Of a DNA stretch of 64,000 nucleotides, positions 26,151-40,227 are shown in pieces (the stretch's first letter is position 1; every line of letters begins with the position of its first letter). The notes under the pieces are model-generated. The model worked only from the letters and a program-made list of their open reading frames with translations. It did not search any database and was not told where the DNA came from. This DNA comes from Latrodectus hesperus (taxonomy: Eukaryota; Arthropoda; Arachnida; Araneae; Theridiidae): the NCBI GenBank assembly GCA_037975125.1, contig CM075857.1, forward strand, positions 93,515,343-93,579,342, in the 5' to 3' direction. The translations under genes were made by a program, and so were the position numbers.

Positions 26151-28039
26151 TTTCGGTAGACTGCATTTCTATACTGTATTCCCAAAACTCCTAAAAAATA
26201 TCACCTTAAATTTCGGGTGTTAAGAAAAAAGTAGCACATTTTCTTTGTGTCCTATTTATTAAAATAATATTTTAATACTTGTGGTTATACAAAATTATAA
26301 GCATTATTACAAACAATCAACATTGAACTCTGAAATGTAAATCAACAATAAAAGTAGTCATACTTTTAATGAGACAGCGCACGGGCGGCACTTAGCAAGT
26401 CTCGACATGTGGTGTACACTCTTGTACTATTATCTATTGTTCTATTCAATTGTGTTTGAACTGTATCTCGAATATTTTTGAGTATTTACCTAGTGAATGC
26501 TGCTAACTGCCTACGTTGATAGGTGAATCCAAGCCAAAATTTTTGTTCTTTATTATGAAAAATAGAAAAATTTTCGTGGATTTTTCGGAACCTATGGTTT
26601 AATCTGTAACTGACTTTTCAGTTCTCTCTCTCAAAATACATATAATTTAAAAAGTAACTTTATAATCAATAATTATTATGACTTTAATCAGTAAAGTATT
26701 TCCAATCCAGAGATATAATAAACTAATTATTTTCACATTTATAATATCAAGTATAAATATAAACAAAATTTTGTTAATAAAATGGTGTATCACTATAATA
26801 ATAATATCAGAATTGTTATATTTTTCTGATGAAAAACGTTTTAATTTACCTGAAGACTTTTTATATTACCTGAAGACTTCTATATTAGTTTCCACTAGCA
26901 TGACTTATAGAGAAAAAGACGTTGATAATCGGCGGTTAAAAAAAGAAGAGAGAAGAAAAGCTAATTTAGAACTGATTCTAAAAAATAAGAAGTGTAAAAT
27001 GTATATAAAAGTATTAGAATAACATATGTTAGCATAAACGCGCGTCATCCTCTCTAGAGAATTTAAACTTTCTATTCAAAGAAAATGAGGCATTTTTCAC
27101 ACATTTAGGGTTTAAAAAGGGGTATTTGAATAAAAGCAAGTCCTCTCCGAATTTTCCCAATTTAAATGTAATTGAAATCGCTTGAAGACTATCCGTAAGA
27201 AAAATTTATAACAATGAGAATCACTCTTGAACTCTAAAAGATCGTATTAGCTGAAATATTATACATGGAATGCATTAGATATTATGGAAAAACCAAGTGT
27301 GAAATGTTTGGCAAACAGAAGGAACACTGATAACGCCTAAAAAGATAGAATGGTGCAACGGATTAACATTCAAAATGCCTTTTAAACGTCAAATATTCTT
27401 TGTCATTATAATTATATTCCGATATACTTCTTTTGTTCATTTGGATACAATCTAGTTATAAATGGAATAAAAATTTTTGATTCAATTAATTTCATCATCA
27501 TTTTAAATAAGACTAAGAAAAAGTGTTTGAAGTTTTAAAAACATGATATTAATACCTATAATTAGGAACATATTATTTGGACACAAAATTATTGAACGCA
27601 AAATTTATAAAAACCGCTCAAAAAACATTAAACACAAAATTAACATAGTTATGTTTGATATAGTTTTGAATATTAAAAATAAGCTATTAAATTTAAATAA
27701 TTTTGTAATCAACTTGTGTACATTGCAAAAGTCAAAAAGGAAATTTTCAGTTATAGTAACTGGGTGATTTTAAACAGAGAGAGAAGTCGAATTTTTTTAT
27801 TTAGCAACCTACATGACAGTTGAATTTTATCACTCTAAAAGCTTTTGTCAAAAAAAAAATAATAATAATAATAAAATAGTTTTTTGATATTTATTTAATC
27901 TTATTGACCTAATCAGAAGCATTTTTTTAAAAAAAAGAATTCACGATTTTATTATTTCGAACGCCAGATGGCGTAGTGTTGCTACACAACACATCTCCAT
28001 AAAATCAAAAATTTCTGAAAAAACCTAAAAACAAGTATG
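26151..28039. other. AT-rich stretch, possibly old transposon sequence
   Basis: An open frame at 26678-27022 (114 codons) is Ile/Lys-rich and looks like compositional chance. Around 27140-27330 the plus strand shows weak resemblance to a Tc1 C-terminus (SPNFPNLNVIE with stops), too decayed to call. Confidence 0.3.
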
Positions 28040-28245
28040 GGTTCATTAAAATCTCAAGAACTGTAAAATCCAAGCACCTGAGAATATGGTCAGGGGGGAC
28101 CTGTTGAGCCATGCATCATTGACACTCCACAAAATTGTTTCTTACCTGAAGATATGCTAGGGACTTGATGTGGCCACTCGAAAAGCGTGAGAGAATCGTG
28201 CCTTTTTCTCGAAATATTGAGCCAATGAAACAAACGAGGTCTTTT
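28040..28245 (-). mobile_element. Decayed LINE C-terminal fragment
   Basis: The minus strand reads TILSRFSSGHIKSL and, after a frame change, PDHILRCLDF. These are the same landmarks as the fragment at 5160-5480 (TILGRFRSGHLNSL, PEHIL.CLGL). No tail or target duplication is visible. Confidence 0.6.
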
Positions 28246-31200
28246 CCCAAAGTACCAAGTGTGTTCAGGAGGAACTCTCCATAGTGCATTTAATTCAATC
28301 TTTTTGATTGTCGAGATTTATTCACGAATGTAAAAATACAAACGGTTCTTTAAGTGTAAGTAAAAAGTGTAAAAATACAACTTTTCAGGATACCATTTTG
28401 TTATTGGAAAAAACTAATATTAATTTTTTTTAAAAATATAGAAGTTTAAAAACAAACTCTTGCACTGTTTTCAAATCACCAACTGGTCACTGTTAATTCG
28501 AAGTGTGTGGTCAACCAGAGAAACTAATGTTATTCCACAAAAGTGAATAACTGAATTGTTGAGCAACAAGTGGTGTGTATCTGACATTTATAAAAAAATA
28601 CATCTTTATTTACATGTAATTCATTGTTTGTTGGTGGATACAAAGTTTCATGTTTTTTCATATAAAATAGATTCTAAATTTACTTTCCCAAAGAAAGAAT
28701 TGTTGAAATTATGTATTAGTAGAAATGATATATAAGCCACAGTAGATAAAGTTTCAAATCTAAACAATTAATTTTCTTGCTTAACAATTAATATAGTAAA
28801 TCTTTGAGTTTTACTAAATAGTCAGGTGACTTCTTTTGTCATTTTCTCCTGCTTAAAAAAATTGTTTTCTCAAGGATTTTGTAAAAAATTATTTGTTCGA
28901 AAACAGTGTTTCAATACTTTTTTCTGCAGCTTCTTTTATGTGGCACTTATCTACTATATAAAAGCAGGTTAGATTGAAGGTGATAAAGATAATTCCTTAT
29001 TCTTTTAGTTTCTCAATATTTGATATTAAATGTAATAAGAAATATTAAGTATTTTCTTCAAAAGGGTTAATACTTCAAATGTTAATTTTAAATTTACTAG
29101 TTTCAGAAATTTAACAAGGAATGAATTTTATTCATTTTGTAATTTTAAGAGCTTACTTCCTTCTTATCAAATCATGAATAAAATGTAAAAATAAATCCGT
29201 TCATAACTAAAAAAATTAATGCATTTTTAAAGTCATAAAAAGTATCTTAATAGGATGAAGATATCAGTTGTTTTAATGCTGAATAAAAAAAATTAACTTT
29301 CAATAACCGCATATTTCCGACAAAATTTCACAATTACAATGCAAAGTAAAAAAGGATTTCTCATAAATCATAAAAATGGACAATACTTTAATTCAAATTA
29401 AGATATTTACTATAGATATTGACTCAAGATTTAAAATTCTATAAATAATAATAAATTTCAAGTTTAAGAAAAATAAATGAATGTAAAATTTATAAACGTT
29501 TTTATCGATTGATAAAAAAATTTAATTAATTTTCCTGAATCCTTTATCCTGTTGTTCTACACTAGTCTTTAAAAGAGACATTTAAATAATATTTTAATCT
29601 CTACAGAAAATTTCACTTTGTAAAAACTGCCATTCTCAAATTTATAATTTTAAATTCTTAAATTTTTTTAAAGCTTAAATAATCACTGAAGTTTTACTAA
29701 AATGGTTTCAAAGCGTCAAATACAAATCTTATTATCTATTTATATATTAGGAAAAGGATTCAAATTCAAACATTTTTAATCATTCAAATTTAGATTAATC
29801 CCATTTTTTTAAAAAAATATATATAATTCTTGGATTGAGCAAATTTTTCAATCTAGAATGCAGATTTAACCCATTAAATTTCTAACTTTCAATCAATACT
29901 GCTTAGAACTATTTTTTTTATTTAATAATCAACTTTAAACTTAGGTGAAATTCAAGACCTTTGAAAAATATGATAATTTATATCTTAAACACTATCAAGA
30001 AATAATATAAATCAAGAACTTCCATTGTTCCTAAATCCACAATTCAATAAATATTGTGTCAAGTGTAAAAAATTAATTCAAGTTTAGTAATAAATTATTA
30101 CCATTACAATGTTTAAATTCAGAAATCAGGAAAAAGAATTCGTTAGTAAATTACGTTTATTAATTACATCAGAATAGAATAATTGCACAATACACAAAAT
30201 ATTATATTTCCATATTTTCCTTTACTTAACGTCTTTATATGCAGATTACAGGATATATAATAATAAATTACTGAATAAAGAGTACCTTATAAGAATGAAG
30301 GTGTTAATATCAACCTTGAACATTTTCAAATTTATAAACTTTAGATTCAAATGTAAATGTGTTTACAAATTTGTATTAAAAAAACTGCAAAAATAGAACA
30401 TTTCCAATAAAGCAGATTGGTAAGAATATTAACAAAATGAATAAACTCTAGGAATAAAAATTTTAATGTTCTAAATGTTAATTTGAAACTGAACATATAA
30501 TTAAGAAAATTAATAAATACATAAAAATTTGCACACAACAAATATTTATATTTCAACAATTAATATGATTAAACCAATCACAAATTGAACAGAGCAGTAA
30601 AATTATGATTATTTAAAGCTTTTTTATTCTTTAATTATATTAAATTAATTCAGATTAAAATAGTTTATATATAGTAATCAAAACATAGGATCTTAAAAAA
30701 TTATTTATTTTTGGAGGAAATACAGTATATATTAATTGGAAACGGACTTTAAATTGCCACCAAATGTAAATGAAATCATACTTTTACTGTAGCAAAATTT
30801 TTTTTCAGTTGAAGCATTTCTTAAAATAACACAGTTCAATGATTCTTAATCAGTAAGCCAACTGTGACAGTTAAAAAATAACATTATAGTGAATTAAAAT
30901 CTTGCAAAAAAATTTATAACATCTTTTTCCAATTTTCTATTATGAAACAAATATTACTTATAGTATTTTTTAATTAAGAAGGAATTTCAATAATCATATT
31001 AATTTAAAGAGATAGTCGCATTTAATAATGTTACTGTAATCAAAGTAAATAATACTGCTGATGTAAACAATTGAGTTTTGTATATAAATCTGAGTATTAA
31101 AAATTGGAAAGCAATATCTTAAAGAAAAATAAATACACAAATTTTTAGTGATGTGAAGAAAATAATCTAGAAAGCTATTTGAACGCACAAAAGGTTTTAA

Positions 31201-32008
31201 AGAAACATTCTGCAAACGTATACAATTTAAAGTGTTATTTGCGCTACTGGTTCAAGACTCACGTCGGACTTAGAATTTCAATATTTTTAATTATTGTGAA
31301 GTGATGAAAGACCAAATATTATGAAGATTCATCTAATATGAATTGCTAGATACAAAAAAGCATGTTTTTACTGAATATTCATTTAATCATGTGTGCATCT
31401 ATGATAAAAGAAATAAAACTATTTTTGCAATACTTATTAGTATTTTCAATGTCTAATTTGTACTTAATTTCATTAAAAAAATTTTATAGAATCAGAATAT
31501 AATTAAATCTTTAAATAAAATGTAGTTATTTCTTTAATTTTAATTTTTTATATGTATGGGGAAATAAACATTTTATTAAAGACATGTCAGTTTCAAAAAT
31601 GTATTGCTTTCTTAAAAAATTTAACCAAATATATAAATTTAAAAAAAATTTAAGAACTAACTAAGTTAGAAAATATAAAAAAAATAGAGTAAAAGCTAAT
31701 ACAAAATTTGTTTTTCTTAAAGTCATAATTAAATTATTATTATGAAATTAAATAATATCACATAAAAATAAAATTAATAATATTATTTAAAGTAAAATGA
31801 GTGTGAACTATATAATAAAAATACTTTTTACCCTCCAACTTTGTTGGAGAAATCAAAACAGCAAATTAAGGTAAGTTATTAGTAAAAACTAATAATACTT
31901 TTCATGTAAGTATATCATATTCGATGAAAATAAAATTCTTTTTCAATAAAAGCTTTGAGGAAATTTATTTAATATCTACAATGATATATTTACATATTGC
32001 ATAAATAA
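28246..32008. other. Gene-poor, very AT-rich stretch downstream of KLHL18
   Basis: Almost 3.8 kb without a supported feature. Short frames here are compositional. Part of it may be the KLHL18 3' UTR if distal polyadenylation is used. Confidence 0.4.
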
Positions 32009-32014
32009 TTTATT
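32009..32014 (-). promoter_or_regulatory. Candidate KLHL18 polyadenylation signal
   Basis: First canonical AATAAA after the KLHL18 stop on the minus strand, implying a 3' UTR of about 0.6 kb. ATTAAA variants lie closer, and A/T richness makes chance matches likely. Confidence 0.3.
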
Positions 32015-32594
32015 CAATAATGGTTCAAGACAAAAAATGTATAGTAATTTGTGAACACACACCTTAAGAAATATACATTTTAATAAATATATAATGAAAC
32101 TTATTCTGGGAATACATTTCATTTAACTTAAGAACTCTACATAATTATTTTTGCTCATTATTTTTAACTTCAAATAAAAGTATCGAACATGATTACAATA
32201 TATTAAATAAATACAAATTATAAAAGTGTATATTTTATAAATATAATTACAAAACTAATTACTTGTACTTTGTTTTGTGCTTATAAATTTACTATCACAC
32301 AAAATTAAATATCATAAAAATACACATTTCAATGAAAATAAATTAAAATTTTAATAAAAATAATACAACTACAACAAAATAGCAGTCCAAAGTATGAAAC
32401 GAAACATTATCAACAATAGCTAACTTGCATATATGAATACTATAATTTTACAACAATCGGATATAAATAAAGCATTTTTAAATAAATAATATGTTTTAAA
32501 CAATCTTTTATACACACATAAAATTTCTGACACCTACATTTAAAAAAAACTTATTTTTTCTGAAATATACATTCAATTACAAATAAAAGCTCTA

Positions 32595-32975
32595 TTAGAG
32601 AGATGGTATAACTCCCACACCTACACCACCTTCATGAGCACACATAGAGGCAACAAAATCCCAACGATTAATTTCGGGATTATAAACTTCAACTGAGCTG
32701 AGGTTTGTGGTGCCATCATATCCTCCAATTGCATAAAGTTTACCACAGTTAGCCACTAAAGCAACCCGACTTCGCATCACATTCATAGGAGCTATGTATG
32801 ACCATTTTTTTGAATGAGGATTATAAACTTCAGCTGACAAGAGAAATGTAGCTCCGTCGTAACCACCGCAAACATATATTCGGCCATTAAGCGTGGCCAC
32901 GCCTAGCCTGCAGCGTTTAGTCAACATAGGAGGCATACATGCCCATTCACCGGTTTGTGGATTGTATCTCTCCAT
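32595..32975 (-). CDS. KLHL18: KLHL18 coding exon 9 (last)
   Basis: [11 protein letters not shown] (end of kelch 4), kelch 5 ([20 protein letters not shown]), kelch 6 ([20 protein letters not shown]) and the closing strand before TAA at 32595-32597. The first Met is internal, not a start: it follows TTTCAG directly and aligns in frame with exon 8. Confidence 0.97.
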   Translation of the reverse strand: MERYNPQTGEWACMPPMLTKRCRLGVATLNGRIYVCGGYDGATFLLSAEVYNPHSKKWSYIAPMNVMRSRVALVANCGKLYAIGGYDGTTNLSSVEVYNPEINRWDFVASMCAHEGGVGVGVIPSL

Positions 32976-35900
32976 CTGAAATCAAATAGACTATCATCAG
33001 AAACCCATTATTTGACATTTACTAAAATGTTTTTATATTAAAATATTTATCAATAGTAAAGTTAAATTATAATTATTTGATAATATTGTGATTTATTAAT
33101 ATTATTTAGAATCTGAAAGTTAGATAATAAAAAAAATCAAAGCACATTTTGAATATTATTGCTGGTCTCTGTTGATTCAAAAGTGGGAAATTCTAATGAA
33201 TGAAAATTAAAACAAACTGAAAAATTAAACATTAATATTTTTTATTTTATCTGAATTTTTACAGATAATATTTCAGAAAATTGAATTAAGAAAGTATCAG
33301 AAGAAAATATTCAATATATAATATATGAACACATATTAAAGTAATATGTGTTTAATTATACTGTGTATATTAGTCATGAATGCACTGTTGATCATTAAAA
33401 AACATGAAACAACCTACAGGAATTTCAAATTATAAAAAATAATTTAGTAAAGTAAGGATTACATAAAAGAAAGTTTAAACAAAACTTTTTTATGAAAGAA
33501 ATAAACATTTCTTTCATAAAAAAGTTTGAATGAAATGAAAGAAATAAACAAAAACAAAACTGAATTTTATGAAAGAAATAAACATTTGTTACTTATCGGA
33601 ATCTATGTGTGGAAAATTGAGATATTAAAAATAAGAAATAATTTAATCATTATTATGACATGCATTTAACATAATTTCTAGCTAGTGTGAAAAAATGTAT
33701 TTCCACATTAGAATGATAAAATTCAATGTTTGATCATTTATTTAATGCATTGCAGACATTGCATTACACAAAAAAATTTGGGCAAGTTTTGAAACAAATG
33801 AGGATTACTTTCTATAAAAGGGAAAAGATAGAGTATTTTTAAAGATTGATTTTCTTAACAGAATTTCACATTTTTTATCTAGCCAACAGTATATAATATA
33901 ATACTAATGATTACATACATAAAATATTTAAAAATAACTATCTGACTATGAATGTGAACAAAAAAATTAGAAAAACTACTTAGAAATTAATAACTAATAA
34001 GAAATATTAGATGCTTTTATAAATTTACTTTAATCCACAAAAAGTCCATCTGGATCCTGTTATGAATCCTTTTCAGCATTATTCAATTTTTATACATAAA
34101 TTGATTACAGACTACTTTGTAAATATATTTAATAATTTACACTTAACATGGAAAAAAGATGGATTTTAAGTATAGCATTTTTTTTAATGTATTTTTCTTT
34201 TTGTAATAACTCACATTTTTATGTATTTCTAAAATAAAATTCTTCTACTGAAACTCTCTTCTTACTTTTGCTTTTTAAAAATTTTAACATTATAAGTAAT
34301 ACACATTCCAGATGTAGTTTTCAATTTAGGCAGACAAAAATCAGAAAATTTGATTGATTGCCCTTATGAGAATCATCTGCATTTTATTCTCTAACAAAAA
34401 TGTCAAAATTCCAAATGTTTAAAACAATACATTAATTTACAAATCCTAATTACAAATTGGTGCTGACTATTATGGGCAGCCCCTAATCATTATGCATTTG
34501 CATATAATTTTATGGTATTACAATTAGAGAAAAATATATTATGAAAAAAGGTCATTAAGATTCCTAATAATCCTTAACCAAAATTTTTTAATTCTGTGAA
34601 TCATTTTAATCCTTTTTTTCTGTAATTAAAAACATTTCATATTAAATTTTTTGAACAAGGAATTAATTTTTTGAAAGGGAATTCAATGGGAATTGTGATA
34701 AGTATAGAAACATTTTTAATTACACAAGTGTTTGCAAAAATATTAAAATCATTATTTGCAACTCAAAATTTACTAAACTTTTCAGTTTTTTAAATTTAGT
34801 TTTTTCATCATGCTTAATAACATGAACGAAAGTTTATTGTGCAAGCATGTGCATTATGAATTTATGGGAAACTACCAGATATACTTAAAGAAATGAATAA
34901 TAAAATTTAACAAGAAAGTGGCAAGCCAACTATAATAACAACTTTATGATATGTTTACAATTAATATTAAACTGCATTGACAATTTTACAAACTGAAAAT
35001 TTTACAAATGATACATTTAAATCAAATATCAATAAATAACTTTACAATACATGCATAAAAAATTCACTCTTTCATCCAATATTAATCAAACTAAATAATA
35101 AATAAAATTACACTTACAGAATCAAATATTGAAAGTCCATCATGGCCACCCAATGCATATATATGATCTTCAAATGCCACAACTCCAGCAGCACTTCTGT
35201 GTTTTGACATACTTGTGACCATATTCCATCTAGGAACACATTAAAATTATTGTTTAAATGGTAATAAACATAAAAATATAATAGATAAATATCAAAATAC
35301 ATATAAAAGATAAACAGATCCAAAAACTTGAGATAATGATATATATTTGATGAATTATATAAATAAGTAATATATTTATTGGATACTCAACAAAATTATT
35401 AGAAATACACACTAAATGAAAGTAAATTAAGCAATAAATATTTGAATTTTTAAAAATGAACTCATAGTTCTGACTTATTCGTGGATTAAATTCTATGACT
35501 TTTTAGCAACGTAAAGAAATTATAAAAAAATATTACTTTAAGAATTGCCTGTAAAATTAATGAACATTTGTCTAAGAAGATTGTTCTCACAGATTTAAAC
35601 ATTTCTAATTTATTAAACAAAATGTCAGCTGGTAGTTTCAACAAATATTTTTTCAGATCAATAACTTGCACAGTACAAGTATATCGCTAAAAAATTAAAT
35701 AGTCAGAACAGAGTAACAATGCTGTTGTTTCTAGTGTCTTTAGGAAATGATTTGGAAATGCTAATTCTGTGTGTCCAAGTTTCAATATTCACCAAAATGC
35801 TTAACTAAACCTTAATTTAAAAAACCAATATTAGTAAGAAAAAAAGAACATTTCTATTTCAACTAGCATTAATCTTATACAAAATGAGCACCATTCAATA

Positions 35901-38900
35901 AAAAAGTGTATCTTCTGTGATTTCATAAGCATATCAAATATTTCGTATAATACAAGTATGAATTATTCATTCATTGGACAAAAGAAAATTTCTATTTAAA
36001 CTAGCATTAATCTTATACAAAATGAGCACCATTCAATAAAAAAGTGTATCTTCTGTGATTTCATAAGCATATCAAATATTTCGTATAATACAAGTATGAA
36101 TTATTTTGCATACAATATATGCAACTTTTTCCGATTCATCAGATTAACAGCGTAAATTAAACATGCTTGAAATAAATAACTCCAGACACTTTACATTACC
36201 ATAAAAAAACTAATAATTTGTTGCAGTCATATTGAATTCTCTACTGCAATGATGCATTGGCAACTTAATTCTACTCAAACTGAAAAGACAGGTGATCATT
36301 CAATTCAATACATTAAACTAATATTCCTATGATTATAAACAAGTAAGTGAGATATCTTTTAATTCAATTTTTTTTATTTGTCTTTCTACTTAAACACATT
36401 ATATACATAAACTTTTTTCTGTTATAGATAACTTTTTACGTACTTATTACAAATTTAATTTTTCTTTAACAGTAAGACCTACTTAGTATTTAATAACATA
36501 CAACAAGGCAATTAGAAGTTTTAATATTATTTGTTTACATAGACATCTTAGAAAATTTTGTAACTTGCTGATATCACAATTATTTTCCCTATAGTAATTC
36601 AATATAATATTTTATTTAAAATTTTAATAACTCTTAGACACATTATAGATATTTTTTTAAAATTTAATATTAGATTTTAGGGAATAATTTATGTAATTTT
36701 AAATAATAGTTCTAATTTTTATCAGCTATAGTTTTTTAAGGTCTGTTTAGGGCTTGATAATAGACAACAAAAGCAATATAAGCAGATGTTCATGTCATAT
36801 GTAACAAAAATTTTTATAATATAAATAAGTATTAATTAACAAATAATTTGGCAAATATACATAATGCATTCATTTATTTAAACTTATCACTTAGTTTACT
36901 CAATGGAATTAAATAAACATAACTTTCAAATCTAATTATTTGAAATAAATTTTACTTAATTTTATTTAAGTTTTAGATTTTTATTTTACTTTGAAAGATT
37001 CTGAACTTAATATATTTTGTAAGAATCTTTATTATTATTTTATATTACATACTATAATATAACAATTTATTTGTGCATAGATGAAGAATGGAACATCAGA
37101 ACATATCCCACACAATAAATTAAAGAAATATTTTTCAAAATAAAATTTTTCGTTTCATGTAATTGATCAAACTTTATACAACAGAATTTGCAAATATAAT
37201 TTCATTAATAATACTATTTTGGTATGAAAATGAATATATTTAACAATTAGAAAAAAGATGCCTATTTTTAAGTTATTTCTTGTTTGTTACCTGATTTGGT
37301 AATAAAAATTATTCAAAAATCCCTTGAAATACAATACACAGAATGAACGTATCTGATGATATTGCCACTTATCTGTGTGAAATATTACAATTTTCCATAA
37401 ATAAAATTTATATAGAATAATGCAATATATAATAAGTATTAGAAAGATATCAGATATTTTAAGCTTTAAAGAAAAGGAATAACAGCAACAAAAAAATGGT
37501 TGTCTAAAATAAAATTTTAAAGCAATTTAAATGAATTTTGTTTTAAATACTTCAATGTCTTACGTATTTGTATCAGGATCATAACATTCAACAGTATTCA
37601 AAGATGATATTCCATCATATCCACCACAGACATAAAGTTTATTAAAGAGAGTTGCAGCTCCAACAGCACTGTAATATAATATTTAATTAATTACCATCAA
37701 TATCTTCATATTGAAAAAGATCATAATTATTTTACATGCATCCATTTTAAAACTCTTATTTCACATGCTTTTTTTAAAATTATTTTAATATTTCTATATT
37801 AATTATTCTATATTAAAAAAGTAGATTGTCTTTGTTAAAAAAATACATTCACATAAAGTCAAAATAATTTCCATATATTTTATTAAAAAATTGCATTGTA
37901 GTAGAAAAGAAGAATCCATTAAAATAAGAAATGTAAATTAAAAATATTGTATATAAAAATACAAATTAAAATCAACAGACAATATGGACTTGTAGTTACA
38001 AAAATATGTAACACAAGTTAGAATTTACAAATATATTGTCATATGTGTAATTATAGAAATAAGAGAAAAAAATTAATTTAACAGAAAAAATCAGATTATT
38101 TTAAAGCTTAACATTTTTCAAGTCACTTCAATAAATAAAATGAATTCAAGCAATTTCTATTTTTTCATATTTAAGTAAACAAAATTTTATTAATAGTTTT
38201 AATTAGCATGTTTCTTCAGTGCAAACTTTTATCAACTATTTTACAATGATAGACTTGAAATACATGCTCAAGGCAATTACAAGGTGAGCAAAATGTTTAT
38301 TAAATTAATAGTAATAAGAGCGATTTCATCAATGTTTGGAAAAGGAATCAGTTCACAAGAAAGTAGACATTAACAGTAGGCATGCTCTTACTGATGCAAT
38401 AATATAAAAGTAAAATTGATTTATATAACCCTCAATTTCAACTATTAATACATCCCAACCTTGCGGTATTGCTTGAATGATTATTATGGCATATAAATAC
38501 CGATAAATAAAAAGGAATAATTCCTGAAATATAATGTTTGAAATTATATTATGAACATAATGAATGTGTTCACACAAAAAAATTATACTTTTTTCAATTC
38601 ATACACAAATGGCATATTCCAAATTAGGTACTTGTGAAAATTATTATTAAAAAGATATACTAAATTTAATGAGAATTTTGTAATCATAAATTATTAATCT
38701 GATTTTCTTTGTTTGTACCTGAATGCATCAAACTGTAAAAAAACAATCTAAAAAAATAAAATGTTTAATACTTTGTGTAAAATATTTTCTTCTTTTTTTA
38801 AAAAAATTATATTTTTACCTGCTTATTTTCTTACATTTTGATAATTCTATACATGCAAATCTTAAAACGTAATTACATATTTTAATAAACATATAGTTAA

Positions 38901-40151
38901 TACATCTTAATGTTACTATTAAAATAATCGTTAAATACTGAGGAATAAATGTTTAATGCATTTAACTGAAAAATTCAAGTTTAAATACTTTTTAAAATTT
39001 AACACACAACTTTGGTTTATTCACTCAAATAATATAATTTGTTCCAGTAAAAAAGAATCTTAATAACTTTAAATTCATAATAAAATATTTTATAAATTAA
39101 TATTATCATTACAAAAGTGTTATCAGTAAAAAGGGAAGAAAATAAAATATTACTTAAAAGATGAAGTTTTTTATTGATTGCCCCATAACAATTGAAACAA
39201 TAGTACCTTCTTTTACAATTCATTGATGCAGCTGTGGACCAAGATCGAAGATCTGGATCAAAGACCTCAACAGTACTCAGACGTTCAGATCCATTGTAGC
39301 CTCCAATTGCATACAATTTGTTGTGCATGACTGCAACACCAACTCTACTCCTTAGCATAGTCATAGCTTCGGCCATTTGCCAACGACCTATCTTAGGATC
39401 AAATACTTCTACTGTGCTTAAAGAGTCTCCTTTAAAAAATAAATAAAATTACAATGATGGATTCTGGTTGATTATTATGGTCAGTGGTCAATGACAAACA
39501 GTTAACTGATTAAAACACAAATTTCCACACAAAGGAAACATTATGAGAGAATATAGCATAAAAATACTCCTAATTAAGTTTCCTACATGATATTTTGATT
39601 GCACATGTGTTAAAATTAGACAATAAGTATATTTTATTTAGCAAATATTTATGATTTATACTGATAAAAATAATTAAATCGATTGATAATTAAATAATGC
39701 CCAAAAAATTCTCTCATATCAGTTTTGAAAATTGTATATTTTTTTTATCATTAATAAAGAAATTGAATATTGTTCCACAATAATGAAATGGAAACAGCAG
39801 GAAAAAAAACTAAATTATCATAGAATTACTACAGGAATATGAAAAATGAAATTCATTAACTTTTTAAATGATTTTTTCTAATCAAATGTTCAAAAAAATT
39901 AACTACTGAAGATACACTAATGTTCCTTTCTTTGGAATTTAATATTGTAATAACACCCACTATTTACATTGACATTTAACATCCTTTATTTTATGAATAC
40001 TAATTACTAAACGTAAGGAATACTGTTATCATATTAAAAGAAATATAAATAGAAATTATTTGATAATATTATTCAGTCCACTGCATGTTTTGGAAGTAAC
40101 TTCACACAATATTCATCATCTATTCCTTACATTCAAAAAAAAAAATTTCTG

Positions 40152-40227
<76 letters not shown>

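Noticed and set aside
26678..27022. A 114-codon open frame
   Set aside because: Ile/Lys/Asn-rich and without any motif; expected by chance in such AT-rich DNA.
27120..27330. Tc1-like C-terminal similarity on the plus strand
   Set aside because: Only a few residues around SPN..NLNVIE fit and stops are frequent; below what I would call.
27960..27985. CTCF-like site CGCCAGATGGCG
   Set aside because: Three mismatches to the consensus and self-complementary, so not a convincing match.
32595..32975. A stand-alone 126-residue kelch protein starting at the Met at 32973-32975
   Set aside because: The Met is preceded immediately by a splice acceptor (TTTCAG) and joins exon 8 in phase; it is the last exon of KLHL18.
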